46,825 nucleotides of DNA from an uncultured marine group I thaumarchaeote (lineage in GTDB: Archaea > Thermoproteota > Nitrososphaeria > Nitrososphaerales > Nitrosopumilaceae), in contig CACFJZ010000004.1 in NCBI GenBank assembly GCA_902566725.1, forward strand, positions 1 to 46,825, given 5' to 3'. The notes under the pieces are model-generated. The model had not been told where the DNA came from and did not search any database. It saw nothing but the letters and a program-made list of their open reading frames with translations. The translations under genes were made by a program, and so were the position numbers. Below, piece by piece: positions 37,024 to 45,878 of the stretch. Numbering within the stretch: position 1 is the stretch's first letter; every line of letters begins with the position of its first letter.

Positions 37024-37047
37024 ATTTTACACACATTTTACACACAC
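37024..37047. repeat. Short tandem repeat ATTTTACACAC x2
   Basis: ATTTTACACAC ATTTTACACACAC. Confidence 0.7.
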
Positions 37048-37117
37048 GAAAAAATACAATTTTCCGCCCCCGCCACCAAAATTGTCATTTTTGGTCGATT
37101 TTTAGCCGTTTCAAACC

Positions 37118-37141
37118 CGTTCCGCTATGCGTTCCGCTGTG
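37118..37141. repeat. 12-bp tandem repeat CGTTCCGCTRTG x2
   Basis: CGTTCCGCTATG CGTTCCGCTGTG. Confidence 0.75.
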
Positions 37142-37187
37142 AAATTTCAAAATGTCCCTCATAAAGCTGGGGTTCGTATACTAGACC

Positions 37188-37475
37188 ATGTCAAAACAAC
37201 AATACAGATCCGAGATGGGAATTATGGGAGACATTTTAGATGTTACCATGAATGGGGGCCAACAAGGAGTAATTGTATCTGCAATCTCCAGAAGGGCAAA
37301 TCTCTCTCACTATGCTGTTCTTGATAAGTGTGAAAAACTCATCAACGCAGGCTTAGTTGAGACAAGAAGAGACGATAGAAACCGCAAATTCATGATTACT
37401 GAAAAAGGTCTAAAATTCTTTGATGAATTCAAAAATTTCCAAAATCTCCTAGAATCGATGAATCTGAGGTATTAG
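37188..37475 (+). CDS. Winged-helix transcriptional regulator
   Basis: DILDVTMNGGQQGVIVSAISRRANLSHYAVLDKCEKLINAGLVETRRDDRNRKFMITEKGLKFFDEF. Confidence 0.75.
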   Translation: MSKQQYRSEMGIMGDILDVTMNGGQQGVIVSAISRRANLSHYAVLDKCEKLINAGLVETRRDDRNRKFMITEKGLKFFDEFKNFQNLLESMNLRY

Positions 37476-37477
37476 AA

Positions 37478-38518
37478 ATGAACCAAGAGTCAGTTTGCTG
37501 TGGTTGGTTGGAAGATTCCAAGAATGATGGAATGCTTTTAAGCCCAACCGAAGCCCTGATTTTGATGGCACGGGTACACATGGCAGCTTTCGTCCTAATT
37601 CTGCTTGCAATGTCCGTACCGCTACAGCACTCTTTTGGCTCAACTCGAACCCTCGATTTTTCTCTTTTTCCTGATGGGTCTACACATGTTACTTATTCTT
37701 TAGAATCTGATCCATTTCTACCTGATACCGAAGTTTCACTTTATGGTGATTCTTTTGAAAACCTTGTAGCCCAAGATGAAAATGGATTTCTTTTAACAAC
37801 TCAATCTGAAAATAATATATTACAAGTTGAGACTCTGGGGTCTTCAAACATTTTAATCAATTATGATACATATTCGTTAATCTCAAAGGATGGAAAGATA
37901 TGGTCTTTTGAGGTAGATTCTCCAGTTGAGTTCAATGTCATAATGCCACAAAACTCTGTTATTGTTGGAATGTCAACATTTCCAATTGATATGGGAGTTG
38001 AATCTGACAGAACCAAAATCCTACTTCCAAGTGGAATGGCTGAAATTACATACTTTTTAGCAGTAGCAGAATCTTCTCAGGTTTTACCACCTACTGAAGA
38101 AACTACTGTACCTCAAGATGGAGATGATACAATGGTTTATGCTGTTGCAGGTGGAGCAATTGCAGCAATTGCTGTGGGTGGAGCAATTGCCATGAAGATG
38201 AAAGGTAAATCAAAACCAGTAACCACTTCTGCTCCTCAAACCACTACAACTAGTGTAAAAGAAGAGGAGGACTTCGACATTGAAAAAGCAATGGACAAGC
38301 CTGATTTGAGAGAAGACGATAAAGAAATAATCAAATTTATTCATGAAAATGGCGGTAGCGCCTTAGAAAGTGATCTTAGAAAGAAATTCCTTTTACCTAG
38401 AACCACAATGTGGAGGGCAGTGAAAAGATTGGAAAGACATGGTTTAATTGAAATCACTAAAAAAGACCAACAAAATCTCATAAAATTAACAAACGTGGAG
38501 ACTGACAACAATGAATAA
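37478..38518 (+). CDS. Membrane-tethered one-component regulator: secreted sensor domain, TM, cytoplasmic wHTH (start may be 37565)
   Basis: Signal-like MARVHMAAFVLILLAMSVPL; TM VYAVAGGAIAAIAVGGAIAMKMKGK; C-term DKEIIKFIHENGGSALESDLRKKFLLPRTTMWRAVKRLERHGLIEI. Confidence 0.72.
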   Translation: MNQESVCCGWLEDSKNDGMLLSPTEALILMARVHMAAFVLILLAMSVPLQHSFGSTRTLDFSLFPDGSTHVTYSLESDPFLPDTEVSLYGDSFENLVAQDENGFLLTTQSENNILQVETLGSSNILINYDTYSLISKDGKIWSFEVDSPVEFNVIMPQNSVIVGMSTFPIDMGVESDRTKILLPSGMAEITYFLAVAESSQVLPPTEETTVPQDGDDTMVYAVAGGAIAAIAVGGAIAMKMKGKSKPVTTSAPQTTTTSVKEEEDFDIEKAMDKPDLREDDKEIIKFIHENGGSALESDLRKKFLLPRTTMWRAVKRLERHGLIEITKKDQQNLIKLTNVETDNNE

Positions 38519-39593
38519 AATCTATGGAATTATTGCAATTTTTGCATTTGCAGGCCTCTTGATTCCAACATATGCGATTCAAGTTGAAGCTGCATCTGGC
38601 TTGGATTACATGTTAACAATTGCTGAGAATGCAAAACGATATGTCAAATCAAACATTGATCAAATGGATAACAACAATACACAAGACTGGAAGAATAGAC
38701 AAGCAGTACTTGAAATATATGACAAGAGTGCTGATGAGATAGATCAACTATCAAATGCTATAGAAAACGGAGATGTAAAGTCTGCAAGAGAACATTTCAT
38801 TTCTGCAATGGGAAAACTCAAACAAATCAGCCAAATGTTAAACCAAATTGCTGAAAACAAGGCAGCTGCAGCAGCATTACCTGATCATTCTCAAATAATC
38901 AAAAGATATGAAATGAATTATCAGAAACTACGACAAATATCAGACAAACTAGGTGCAAACATTGACTTCTCAGAAATGGAAAGTCTACTTTCACTTGCAA
39001 AACAAAATTCTCAAAGAGGTGAATCTGATAAAACAAAGCAAACGATTGATCAAATTGCTCTAAAAGGACTACAAATCTACAAATCTCTTCAATCAACTAA
39101 TGAAAAAAACAAAATAATTCGTGCTCAAGCATTAGCCGAACGCTATGTTGATAGAATTGATACTCTGATAGTACAAGCTAAAACTGCAGGACTATTAGAT
39201 CATGTTGAACAACTAGAAAAGACAAAAAACCATCTTTCCACAGCAAACTCCACATCTCAAATTACAAAAACCATCCGAATAGTAATCACAATTCATAACG
39301 ACATTAATCAAATCAACAAAAACAATCTTCAACAGATAGATGTTGATGAAATTAAACTATCTCATATTCAGAAAATTAAGACCGAACTTGGTCAACTAGA
39401 AACCAGAGCAAAATTACTTCATTCTGACGCCATAGATAGCAACAAGGCTCTTTACTATGTAGAAAAAGCACTCACCATAATTGATAATGTGAAAAATAAT
39501 TTAGATTATCCAGAAGGTAAGATAGATGCTAAACTAAAACAAATAGAGCGATTATTAGAAGCGGCTGAGAAGATCGTACAAGAGTCAACATAA
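38511..39593 (+). CDS. Secreted helical/coiled-coil hypothetical protein
   Basis: Signal peptide MNKIYGIIAIFAFAGLLIPTYAIQVEA then repeated helical segments; overlaps the preceding gene by 8 bp. Confidence 0.6.
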   Translation: MNKIYGIIAIFAFAGLLIPTYAIQVEAASGLDYMLTIAENAKRYVKSNIDQMDNNNTQDWKNRQAVLEIYDKSADEIDQLSNAIENGDVKSAREHFISAMGKLKQISQMLNQIAENKAAAAALPDHSQIIKRYEMNYQKLRQISDKLGANIDFSEMESLLSLAKQNSQRGESDKTKQTIDQIALKGLQIYKSLQSTNEKNKIIRAQALAERYVDRIDTLIVQAKTAGLLDHVEQLEKTKNHLSTANSTSQITKTIRIVITIHNDINQINKNNLQQIDVDEIKLSHIQKIKTELGQLETRAKLLHSDAIDSNKALYYVEKALTIIDNVKNNLDYPEGKIDAKLKQIERLLEAAEKIVQEST

Positions 39594-39625
39594 ACTTCAT
39601 ATAGATTTCAATCTCGTTTTTCAAT

Positions 39626-39823
39626 ATGACTTCAAAAGCAATTATTCTTGGTGTTGGATTACCAATGGTAATTTTTGGTGCATTTATTGCACTTCTCATA
39701 GCACCAATGGCTGAAGGAGTAGAATCAACAATTGAGTTTGTTGGAAGCCTAATTGGAATATTGGGTGTAGTCTTTATGATCTCAGGTTTGTTCTACAAAA
39801 AAGAAATAATTGTACAAGAATAA
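39626..39823 (+). CDS. Small membrane protein
   Basis: 65 aa; two TM segments. Confidence 0.5.
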   Translation: MTSKAIILGVGLPMVIFGAFIALLIAPMAEGVESTIEFVGSLIGILGVVFMISGLFYKKEIIVQE

Positions 39824-39877
39824 TTGTGCCTAGAGAATCCACATCGTTTAAAATAACCTTCTAAATCATTTTACAAC

Positions 39878-40417
39878 ATGGATAAAGAACGTGTCAAGAA
39901 ACTAGTTCGAGAATTAATTATTGAACTTGGCGAAGATCCTACTAGGGAGGGTCTAAAAGACACACCTAGACGTATCGCTGATGCATATGGGGAAATCTTT
40001 TCTGGATATGACTCTGATTCTGAATTATCGGTTCAATTCTCAGAAGACTCTGAGATGGTAGTTGCAAAAAATATTCAATACTATTCAATGTGTGAGCACC
40101 ACATGCTTCCTTTCTTTGGTAAAATCCAAATTGCCTACATTCCAAATGGAAGGGTCTTCGGCATTTCAAAACTAGTAAGAGTTGTAGAAAAATATTCAAA
40201 GAGACTCCAAATCCAAGAAAGAATTACAAAAAATATTGCAGATGAAATTTACGCTCAGGGTGTAAAAGGAGTTGCAGTAATGGCAGAAGGTGAGCATCTC
40301 TGTATGAAGATGAGGGGCGTCAGAAATGATGCCAAAGTGACATCATCTGCATTTAGAGGAGTATTTGAGGATCAAAAAGCCAAAGAAGAACTACTAAAAG
40401 CCATTCAAAACAAGTAA
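39878..40417 (+). CDS. folE: GTP cyclohydrolase I
   Basis: MCEHHMLPFFGKIQIAYIPNGRVFGISKLVRVVEKYSKRLQIQERIT; GEHLCMKMRGVRNDAKVTSSAFRGVF. Confidence 0.95.
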   Translation: MDKERVKKLVRELIIELGEDPTREGLKDTPRRIADAYGEIFSGYDSDSELSVQFSEDSEMVVAKNIQYYSMCEHHMLPFFGKIQIAYIPNGRVFGISKLVRVVEKYSKRLQIQERITKNIADEIYAQGVKGVAVMAEGEHLCMKMRGVRNDAKVTSSAFRGVFEDQKAKEELLKAIQNK

Positions 40418-40460
40418 GATCCTATCAAAAATTAAATAATCCCCCAATCAGGAATTTATC

Positions 40461-40775
40461 ATGCCAGCACGAAATAACGTACATGTTCCAAGTGAATCAT
40501 GGCCATTTTTCAGTTGGTATGTTATCGAATTTGCAGTTGTAATCTCAATTGCAGTTGTAATTGGCTGGCAAACAAGTCCACTCTTTGAAGATTCTGTTGT
40601 TATGTATGGTTGGGAATGTGAACAAGTATCACAAATAACTGACTGTTCTACGAGCGATGAACCAGAGATGCAGCAAACAATGCTCAACTGGATATTTTGG
40701 GGAATTGTAGGTATGGTCTTTGCTGCATGGTATTTGGGAATTCGTAGACTAGTCTGGAAGAGAAAAGTACTATAA
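40461..40775 (+). CDS. Hypothetical two-TM membrane protein
   Basis: 104 aa; WYVIEFAVVISIAVVIGW and LNWIFWGIVGMVFAAWYLGI. Confidence 0.5.
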   Translation: MPARNNVHVPSESWPFFSWYVIEFAVVISIAVVIGWQTSPLFEDSVVMYGWECEQVSQITDCSTSDEPEMQQTMLNWIFWGIVGMVFAAWYLGIRRLVWKRKVL

Positions 40776-40777
40776 TC

Positions 40778-41452
40778 TCATTTCAAATATTTCGTTTTAT
40801 CTTCAATCTTTGCTTTTGCAAATGCTATCTTTCTATTATTACAGGATTCACATTTTCCACATTGCATCTTTCCGCTAAGATAACAACTCCATGTCTTGAA
40901 GATTTCATTTCCTAAAACCTTGTAGCCTTTTTTTATCAAATCACTTTTTGAAATATTTTCTGAATATGGAGACCAAATCTTAATCTCTTTCCTAATTTTA
41001 TTTTTAATTCCATCATGTTCGCCTTGGTTTAGAGCGGTCTGAATTTTTCTAGTAAATTCTGGTCTACAGTCTGGGTATTTTGTATCTCCTTTTTGTGCTC
41101 CATATGCAACTAGTTCTGCATTTAGGGTAAATGCCCATGCAGTAGCAATTGAGAGAAAAATTGCATTTCTGATTGGAACTACAATTGAATATTCAAACGA
41201 ACTAGGCATTTTCTTCTTCGTACTTGTCAAAACATTACTCTCCCCATACAACTCCTTCATGAATCCGATATCGAGAATTTTGTGCTCCTTTAGTTTGAGT
41301 AATCTTGCTATGCGCTTTGCAGCCTTTATCTCCTCAGATGCTCTCTGCCCATATGCAAACGTAATCCCATAGAGTTGGTAGCCTTTTTTCAAATATGATA
41401 CCATACACGCTGAGTCTAAACCTCCACTGAGAATAATTACGGCTTTTTTCAT
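40778..41452 (-). CDS. queC: 7-cyano-7-deazaguanine (preQ0) synthase
   Basis: AVIILSGGLDSACMVSYLKK, YPDCRPEFTRKIQTALN, CGKCESCNNRKIAF. Confidence 0.92.
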   Translation of the reverse strand: MKKAVIILSGGLDSACMVSYLKKGYQLYGITFAYGQRASEEIKAAKRIARLLKLKEHKILDIGFMKELYGESNVLTSTKKKMPSSFEYSIVVPIRNAIFLSIATAWAFTLNAELVAYGAQKGDTKYPDCRPEFTRKIQTALNQGEHDGIKNKIRKEIKIWSPYSENISKSDLIKKGYKVLGNEIFKTWSCYLSGKMQCGKCESCNNRKIAFAKAKIEDKTKYLK

Positions 41453-41455
41453 TTG

Positions 41456-42376
41456 TTACCTTCTGATTACTGGACCTTTACTTGGTTTACAAACAAAAAC
41501 ACTAGATTCTTTTTTTGCATCTTTGAATCCACGTTTCATTGCATTAGAAATTTTTTTTGAGTCATGCTTTTTGTCTGTAAATGCAATGACTGATGGTCCT
41601 GCACCACTGATTGTAACTCCATATGCACCTGCTGCTAAAGCATTTTTTTTCACCTTATCAAATCCAGGAATCATATGTTTTCTAGCTGGCTCAACAATTA
41701 CATCCTGGACTGACGTTCCAATTAATTCTGAATTTTTCTGTGAAAACCCTGCAACTATTCCTGATGCATTTGAGATATTTTTCACCATATCCGATAATGA
41801 AACTTTTTTTGGAATTGCGCCTCTTGAAACTTTAGTTTTCTTTGCAGGGACCTTCAATTCGGGTACTGCTACACACAAAACCAAGTCATTTGGAGGTTGC
41901 ATCTTTACAACTTGCAAAGGTTTTGTTTTTACTATCACAAAACCGCCTAATACAGAAGCTGCAACATTATCATAATGTATTGTGCCTGCACTAGCTTTTT
42001 CACCAATTCCAGCAAATTCAACCAATTCTGCATCACTTAACTTCAAATTGTATAGTTTATTCATACCAACTGCACATGCAGCTGCAGAAGCTGCACTACT
42101 GCCCATTCCAAATCCTGCTGGAACATTTTTCTTAATTTTAATTTCTATCCCATCTTTTAGTTTGAACTTTTTTTTCATTGCAGAGACAACTAATCCTGCA
42201 GTATTTTTTGATGGGCTTAATGGAATATTATCTGAACTTACAATAATGACTCCTTTTCCTTTTTTTGTTAATACAACATTATCGTATAATGCATCTAATG
42301 CCATTCCAAAAACATCAAATCCTGGTCCCAAATTTGCAGTAGAACATGGAGCACGAACAGTTACTGATTTTGCCAT
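41456..42376 (-). CDS. thrB: Homoserine kinase
   Basis: VRAPCSTANLGPGFDVFGMALD, KNVPAGFGMGSSAASAAACAVGMN, GAYGVTISGAGPSVIAF. Confidence 0.93.
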   Translation of the reverse strand: MAKSVTVRAPCSTANLGPGFDVFGMALDALYDNVVLTKKGKGVIIVSSDNIPLSPSKNTAGLVVSAMKKKFKLKDGIEIKIKKNVPAGFGMGSSAASAAACAVGMNKLYNLKLSDAELVEFAGIGEKASAGTIHYDNVAASVLGGFVIVKTKPLQVVKMQPPNDLVLCVAVPELKVPAKKTKVSRGAIPKKVSLSDMVKNISNASGIVAGFSQKNSELIGTSVQDVIVEPARKHMIPGFDKVKKNALAAGAYGVTISGAGPSVIAFTDKKHDSKKISNAMKRGFKDAKKESSVFVCKPSKGPVIRR

Positions 42377-43146
42377 TAGTCCTCTACCTCTTCGCCCAAG
42401 TTAATAGTTCTGCTTAGGGCACTTTGCAAATTTACCATTCCATCTCCTGTTGCATTAGATACAGGTATCATGTCTTGTTGAAAATCATTTCTATTAATAC
42501 TAGATAACATGTCTGAAACTAGAGAAAACGTATCTCCATTAATCTCTCCTGCAAGATCTGCTTCTAATCGTGAGTCTGTACCTGACCAGCTTAGAACCTG
42601 TTCCAATTTTTCTTGAATCAAATCGGTTTTGGTGATAACATTCACTGTTGGCAATCCTAATCGTAATCGTATTGATGTTGAAAGTAACATGAGTGATACA
42701 AAATTACTTGGAGTTGAAACCATTGTTCCATCAAACAAAAACAGGTTCATTTTTTCTTCAGCTTCAAAGTTTTGTACAAAGAAAGGACCACTTTGTCTGT
42801 ATGCAAACAATTCAATCTGCCCTGGTGTATCAACTATTAGATAATCTGGATTAATTGTATCTGCTTCTTTTTGTATCTCATCAATTTTTGTTGCAATCAA
42901 ATCATTTGCCATTATCAATGAACCATTTGATCCCAACTCATATTCTTCCATCAATGTATTGACATCCACATAATCCCTGACATCAATATCTGGAGAATAA
43001 GGCAAACTTGCAACTCCCGGATCTAAATTCAGTGTAATCGGAAATGTGGCATTTTTTGCATAATATTCTTTGATTTTTGAAGTCAGTAATGACTTTCCTG
43101 CCCCTGCTGTGCCTGTAACAAAAATAACTTTCAATGGAATCGACAA
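42376..43146 (-). CDS. GPN-loop GTPase family protein (GSN variant)
   Basis: FVTGTAGAGKSLLTSKI, NLDPGVASLPYSPDIDVRDYV, ELGSNGSLIMAND, LIVDTPGQIELFAYRQSG, NVITKTDL. Confidence 0.88.
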   Translation of the reverse strand: MSIPLKVIFVTGTAGAGKSLLTSKIKEYYAKNATFPITLNLDPGVASLPYSPDIDVRDYVDVNTLMEEYELGSNGSLIMANDLIATKIDEIQKEADTINPDYLIVDTPGQIELFAYRQSGPFFVQNFEAEEKMNLFLFDGTMVSTPSNFVSLMLLSTSIRLRLGLPTVNVITKTDLIQEKLEQVLSWSGTDSRLEADLAGEINGDTFSLVSDMLSSINRNDFQQDMIPVSNATGDGMVNLQSALSRTINLGEEVED

Positions 43147-43193
43147 AAATTCTTTTTTATTCGCTTATATTTGAATCTCTTAAAATTTGAGCA

Positions 43194-44210
43194 ATGAACT
43201 GGAGACTAGCAGTAATACCCGTAACCCTAATTCCTATCATAATTATCGCAATTCAGTTTGATATCGAAGCAGACGATGTTTTTGCAATTGGCGTTATACC
43301 TTTCACATTGGCTGTCATTGCAATCATGGCAAAACTTGGATTGCAAGGATTAAAACTTGCATACATTGCACGAACCTTTCTTGGCCCATTTGATTCTATA
43401 AAACGATTAACTGCTATGCGTGTTGGCAGCGAATTTATCAAATTTACAACTCCAATGTTTGTTGGAGCAGAGTTTGCAGTAATTTACTATATGACAAAAA
43501 AAGGAATATCTACATCACGAGCATCTTGGGTTGCTCTTTTAGATATTGTAACTGAAGTTTTCGCAGCAGGTGTGCTTTCAATACTTGCAGGAATTTTAGC
43601 AATATATGCGGGTGCATATGTTGTCGGTGCTGTAGTTTTAGGAACAGCTGTTCCAATTACTGGACTATGGATTGTTTTGTTCTTCTTGTCATCAAAACGC
43701 ACATTTGCACTACCACGAGTAATTTCATATCTTGTAACTACTCTGGGAAAAGAACGCGGTGAAAAATATGTTAAACAAACCAATGGCTGGATTGAAGACG
43801 TTTGTATAATGAGTAGAGAAAATCTTCACTCTAGTAAATCAAAAAAAGTATTCACAGTTGGATTCTTCGTATCAATTGTATCTTGGATTTGTTATGGAGT
43901 ATCATTTTTGGTAATTGCAAATGGTGTAGGTTACGCAGTAGAATTTTTTGATTCAGTAATGGCAGTAATGGGTGCAAATGCAATTGCAAATCTACCTATT
44001 ACTGTAGGCGGTTCAGGATTGGCAGAATTTGGAATAATTGCTTATCTAAATAATTTAGATCCATTCAATTTCGCAGCAGATGTTGATTCATTACAATGGA
44101 ATGCTGTAATTGGATGGAGAATTGCTACATACTACGTACCAATTGCTGTCACATGGATTTTGCTGGTAAAACTGGCACTAAGTAAAATTAGTAAACCAAA
44201 CTCTGCATGA
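43194..44210 (+). CDS. Flippase-like (UPF0104/LPG synthase TM) membrane protein
   Basis: Multi-pass; MRVGSEFIKFTTPMFVGAEFAVIYYMTKKGISTSRASWVALLDIVTEV; ANAIANLPITVGGSGLAEFGIIAYL. Confidence 0.78.
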   Translation: MNWRLAVIPVTLIPIIIIAIQFDIEADDVFAIGVIPFTLAVIAIMAKLGLQGLKLAYIARTFLGPFDSIKRLTAMRVGSEFIKFTTPMFVGAEFAVIYYMTKKGISTSRASWVALLDIVTEVFAAGVLSILAGILAIYAGAYVVGAVVLGTAVPITGLWIVLFFLSSKRTFALPRVISYLVTTLGKERGEKYVKQTNGWIEDVCIMSRENLHSSKSKKVFTVGFFVSIVSWICYGVSFLVIANGVGYAVEFFDSVMAVMGANAIANLPITVGGSGLAEFGIIAYLNNLDPFNFAADVDSLQWNAVIGWRIATYYVPIAVTWILLVKLALSKISKPNSA

Positions 44211-44213
44211 GAA

Positions 44214-45014
44214 ATGAATTTTGAAAATAAAGTTGTAGTAATCACAGGTGCATCTAGTGGAATTGGTGAAGCAGCTGCTGAACAATTTGCAAAAAAAGGT
44301 GCAAATTTAGTTCTGGTTGCACGAAGAAAGGAAAAACTAGAACAAGTTGAGAAAAATCTCAGTAAGTATTCAGTAAAAATTCTGATTTGTGTTTGTGATG
44401 TTTCTGATAAAGATCAGGTAAAACAAATGGCTGACAAGACAATTGAAACATTTTCCAAAATTGATATTCTAGTAAATAATGCAGGATTTGTCATATATGG
44501 AAATGTCAAAGAATTATCCATTGAAGATATAGAATCTCAAATGAAAACAAACTATTTTGGTACAATTTACTGTACAAAGTCATTTCTCCCGTATCTCCTA
44601 AAACAAAACTCTGGACACATTGTTAATGTGGCATCTGTTGGTGCAAGCTTTGGCGTACCTGGAATTGCTTCATATTGTGCAACAAAATATGCAATGCTTG
44701 GATTTTCTGAGGGACTAAAACATGAACTTCATAATACAGGCGTAGGAGTGACTGTTGTAAGCCCGATACAAGTTAGAACCAGTCTTTTTGATCATCCTTC
44801 ATTCAAAAATTTTACATTAAACGCAACCGGTATATCATTAAGTTCTGAAACTGTTGCAAACGCAATAATCAAAGCATCAAACTCATCTAGACTGGAAATC
44901 GTTGTACCATCTTTTGTACGAATTGGAATATGGTTTAAACAAACCTTCCCATTTTTGATTAATCCTATAATTGGAAGCGCTTTTAGAAAGCAGCTTGATA
45001 AAAGAGAGTCTTAG
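44214..45014 (+). CDS. Short-chain dehydrogenase/reductase
   Basis: KVVVITGASSGIGEAAAEQFAKKGANLVLVARR, ILVNNAGFVIYG, YCATKYAMLGFSEGLKHEL. Confidence 0.9.
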   Translation: MNFENKVVVITGASSGIGEAAAEQFAKKGANLVLVARRKEKLEQVEKNLSKYSVKILICVCDVSDKDQVKQMADKTIETFSKIDILVNNAGFVIYGNVKELSIEDIESQMKTNYFGTIYCTKSFLPYLLKQNSGHIVNVASVGASFGVPGIASYCATKYAMLGFSEGLKHELHNTGVGVTVVSPIQVRTSLFDHPSFKNFTLNATGISLSSETVANAIIKASNSSRLEIVVPSFVRIGIWFKQTFPFLINPIIGSAFRKQLDKRES

Positions 45015-45376
45015 ACGTTTTCGTCTATTACTTTAATCTCAGCAACTTCGTACTGGATAATTTCTTTTAGATTAATTCCTTGTTCTGCTAAATAATCCAC
45101 TGTTTGTTTGCTTAGTTTTGCTTTTAGTTCATTCAACTTGAACTCACAAACAACACCTTTCATCAAATCGTTTAGGTTAACATCTTTTCCAAGATTTAAT
45201 CCTTCTAGAATTGATGTTCCTTGTACTGATTCGTATAATTGCAAATCTACTTTTTTCTCATCTTCGTTGATATCCAAAATGTAACCAGATTGTGTCATTG
45301 CTTTTGGTTTACCAAATTTTGGTGATTCTAATTCTTTATTGATCTCTTCTGGAATCTCGTCCTTTTTTTTAGCCAT
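45011..45376 (-). CDS. Conserved hypothetical protein
   Basis: 121 aa; probable operon with the downstream-numbered Zn-ribbon gene (12-bp gap). Confidence 0.55.
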   Translation of the reverse strand: MAKKKDEIPEEINKELESPKFGKPKAMTQSGYILDINEDEKKVDLQLYESVQGTSILEGLNLGKDVNLNDLMKGVVCEFKLNELKAKLSKQTVDYLAEQGINLKEIIQYEVAEIKVIDENV

Positions 45377-45388
45377 TTTTATTCAAAA

Positions 45389-45769
45389 TTATGCTTCTTT
45401 GTCTTTTTTGCTCTTTTGCCACCAATCTAGATAATCATACTGTTTATCTGATTTTGTGCTTTCTTTACGAGATAATTTGTATCTGATATCGCTAACTTGT
45501 TCTCTTGTAGCATATAGGCCACACCTTTTGCAAATGAAGTGTTTAGTTGCAGGATCTAATTTCATAACAAATCCTAAACCTTCTGAATCAATCTCATCTT
45601 CCATTTCACGATATGGAGGAGCTCTAAATTCAAAACCTGGTTCTTGTTCTTCAGCGTTAAATTCTGCCTCTAGCTGTTTCTTTCTCTTTGCTATTTCTCT
45701 ACTAACACATTCAGGGCAGTTTACCAATATCGATTTTCCTTGTATTTTTACATAAGAGTGTTGCTTCAT
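45389..45769 (-). CDS. Zinc-ribbon-like hypothetical protein
   Basis: CPEC...FICKRCGLYATREQVSDIRYKL: two CxxC pairs. Confidence 0.6.
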   Translation of the reverse strand: MKQHSYVKIQGKSILVNCPECVSREIAKRKKQLEAEFNAEEQEPGFEFRAPPYREMEDEIDSEGLGFVMKLDPATKHFICKRCGLYATREQVSDIRYKLSRKESTKSDKQYDYLDWWQKSKKDKEA

Positions 45770-45787
45770 TTCTGAGATCTAAAATGA

Positions 45788-45851
45788 CTGATGCGCGGAT
45801 TAACTCTTCATCCCTTTCGGTCAGTTCGCCCATCGACAAACCGCGCACCAG
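45788..45851 (-). ncRNA. Putative structured RNA/leader stem-loop upstream of the Zn-ribbon gene
   Basis: Minus strand CTGGTGCGCGG...CCGCGCATCAG: 11-bp stem with one G-U, closing a 42-nt region with CTGACCGAAAGGGATGA. Confidence 0.4.
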
Positions 45852-45878
45852 TACATGTGTATTATTTTTTGAAAGCTA

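Noticed and set aside
41523-42404. Plus-strand ORFs of 140-150 aa over homoserine kinase
   Set aside because: Mirror ORFs from codon bias of the thrB strand; thrB motifs are clear.
20518-45014. Two SDR proteins (20518-21258 and 44214-45014) as a recent duplication
   Set aside because: They share only general SDR motifs and are clearly diverged; SDR families are common.
45788-45851. Firm call as a box C/D guide RNA
   Set aside because: Only an internal D'/C'-like pair is seen; no convincing terminal C and D boxes.
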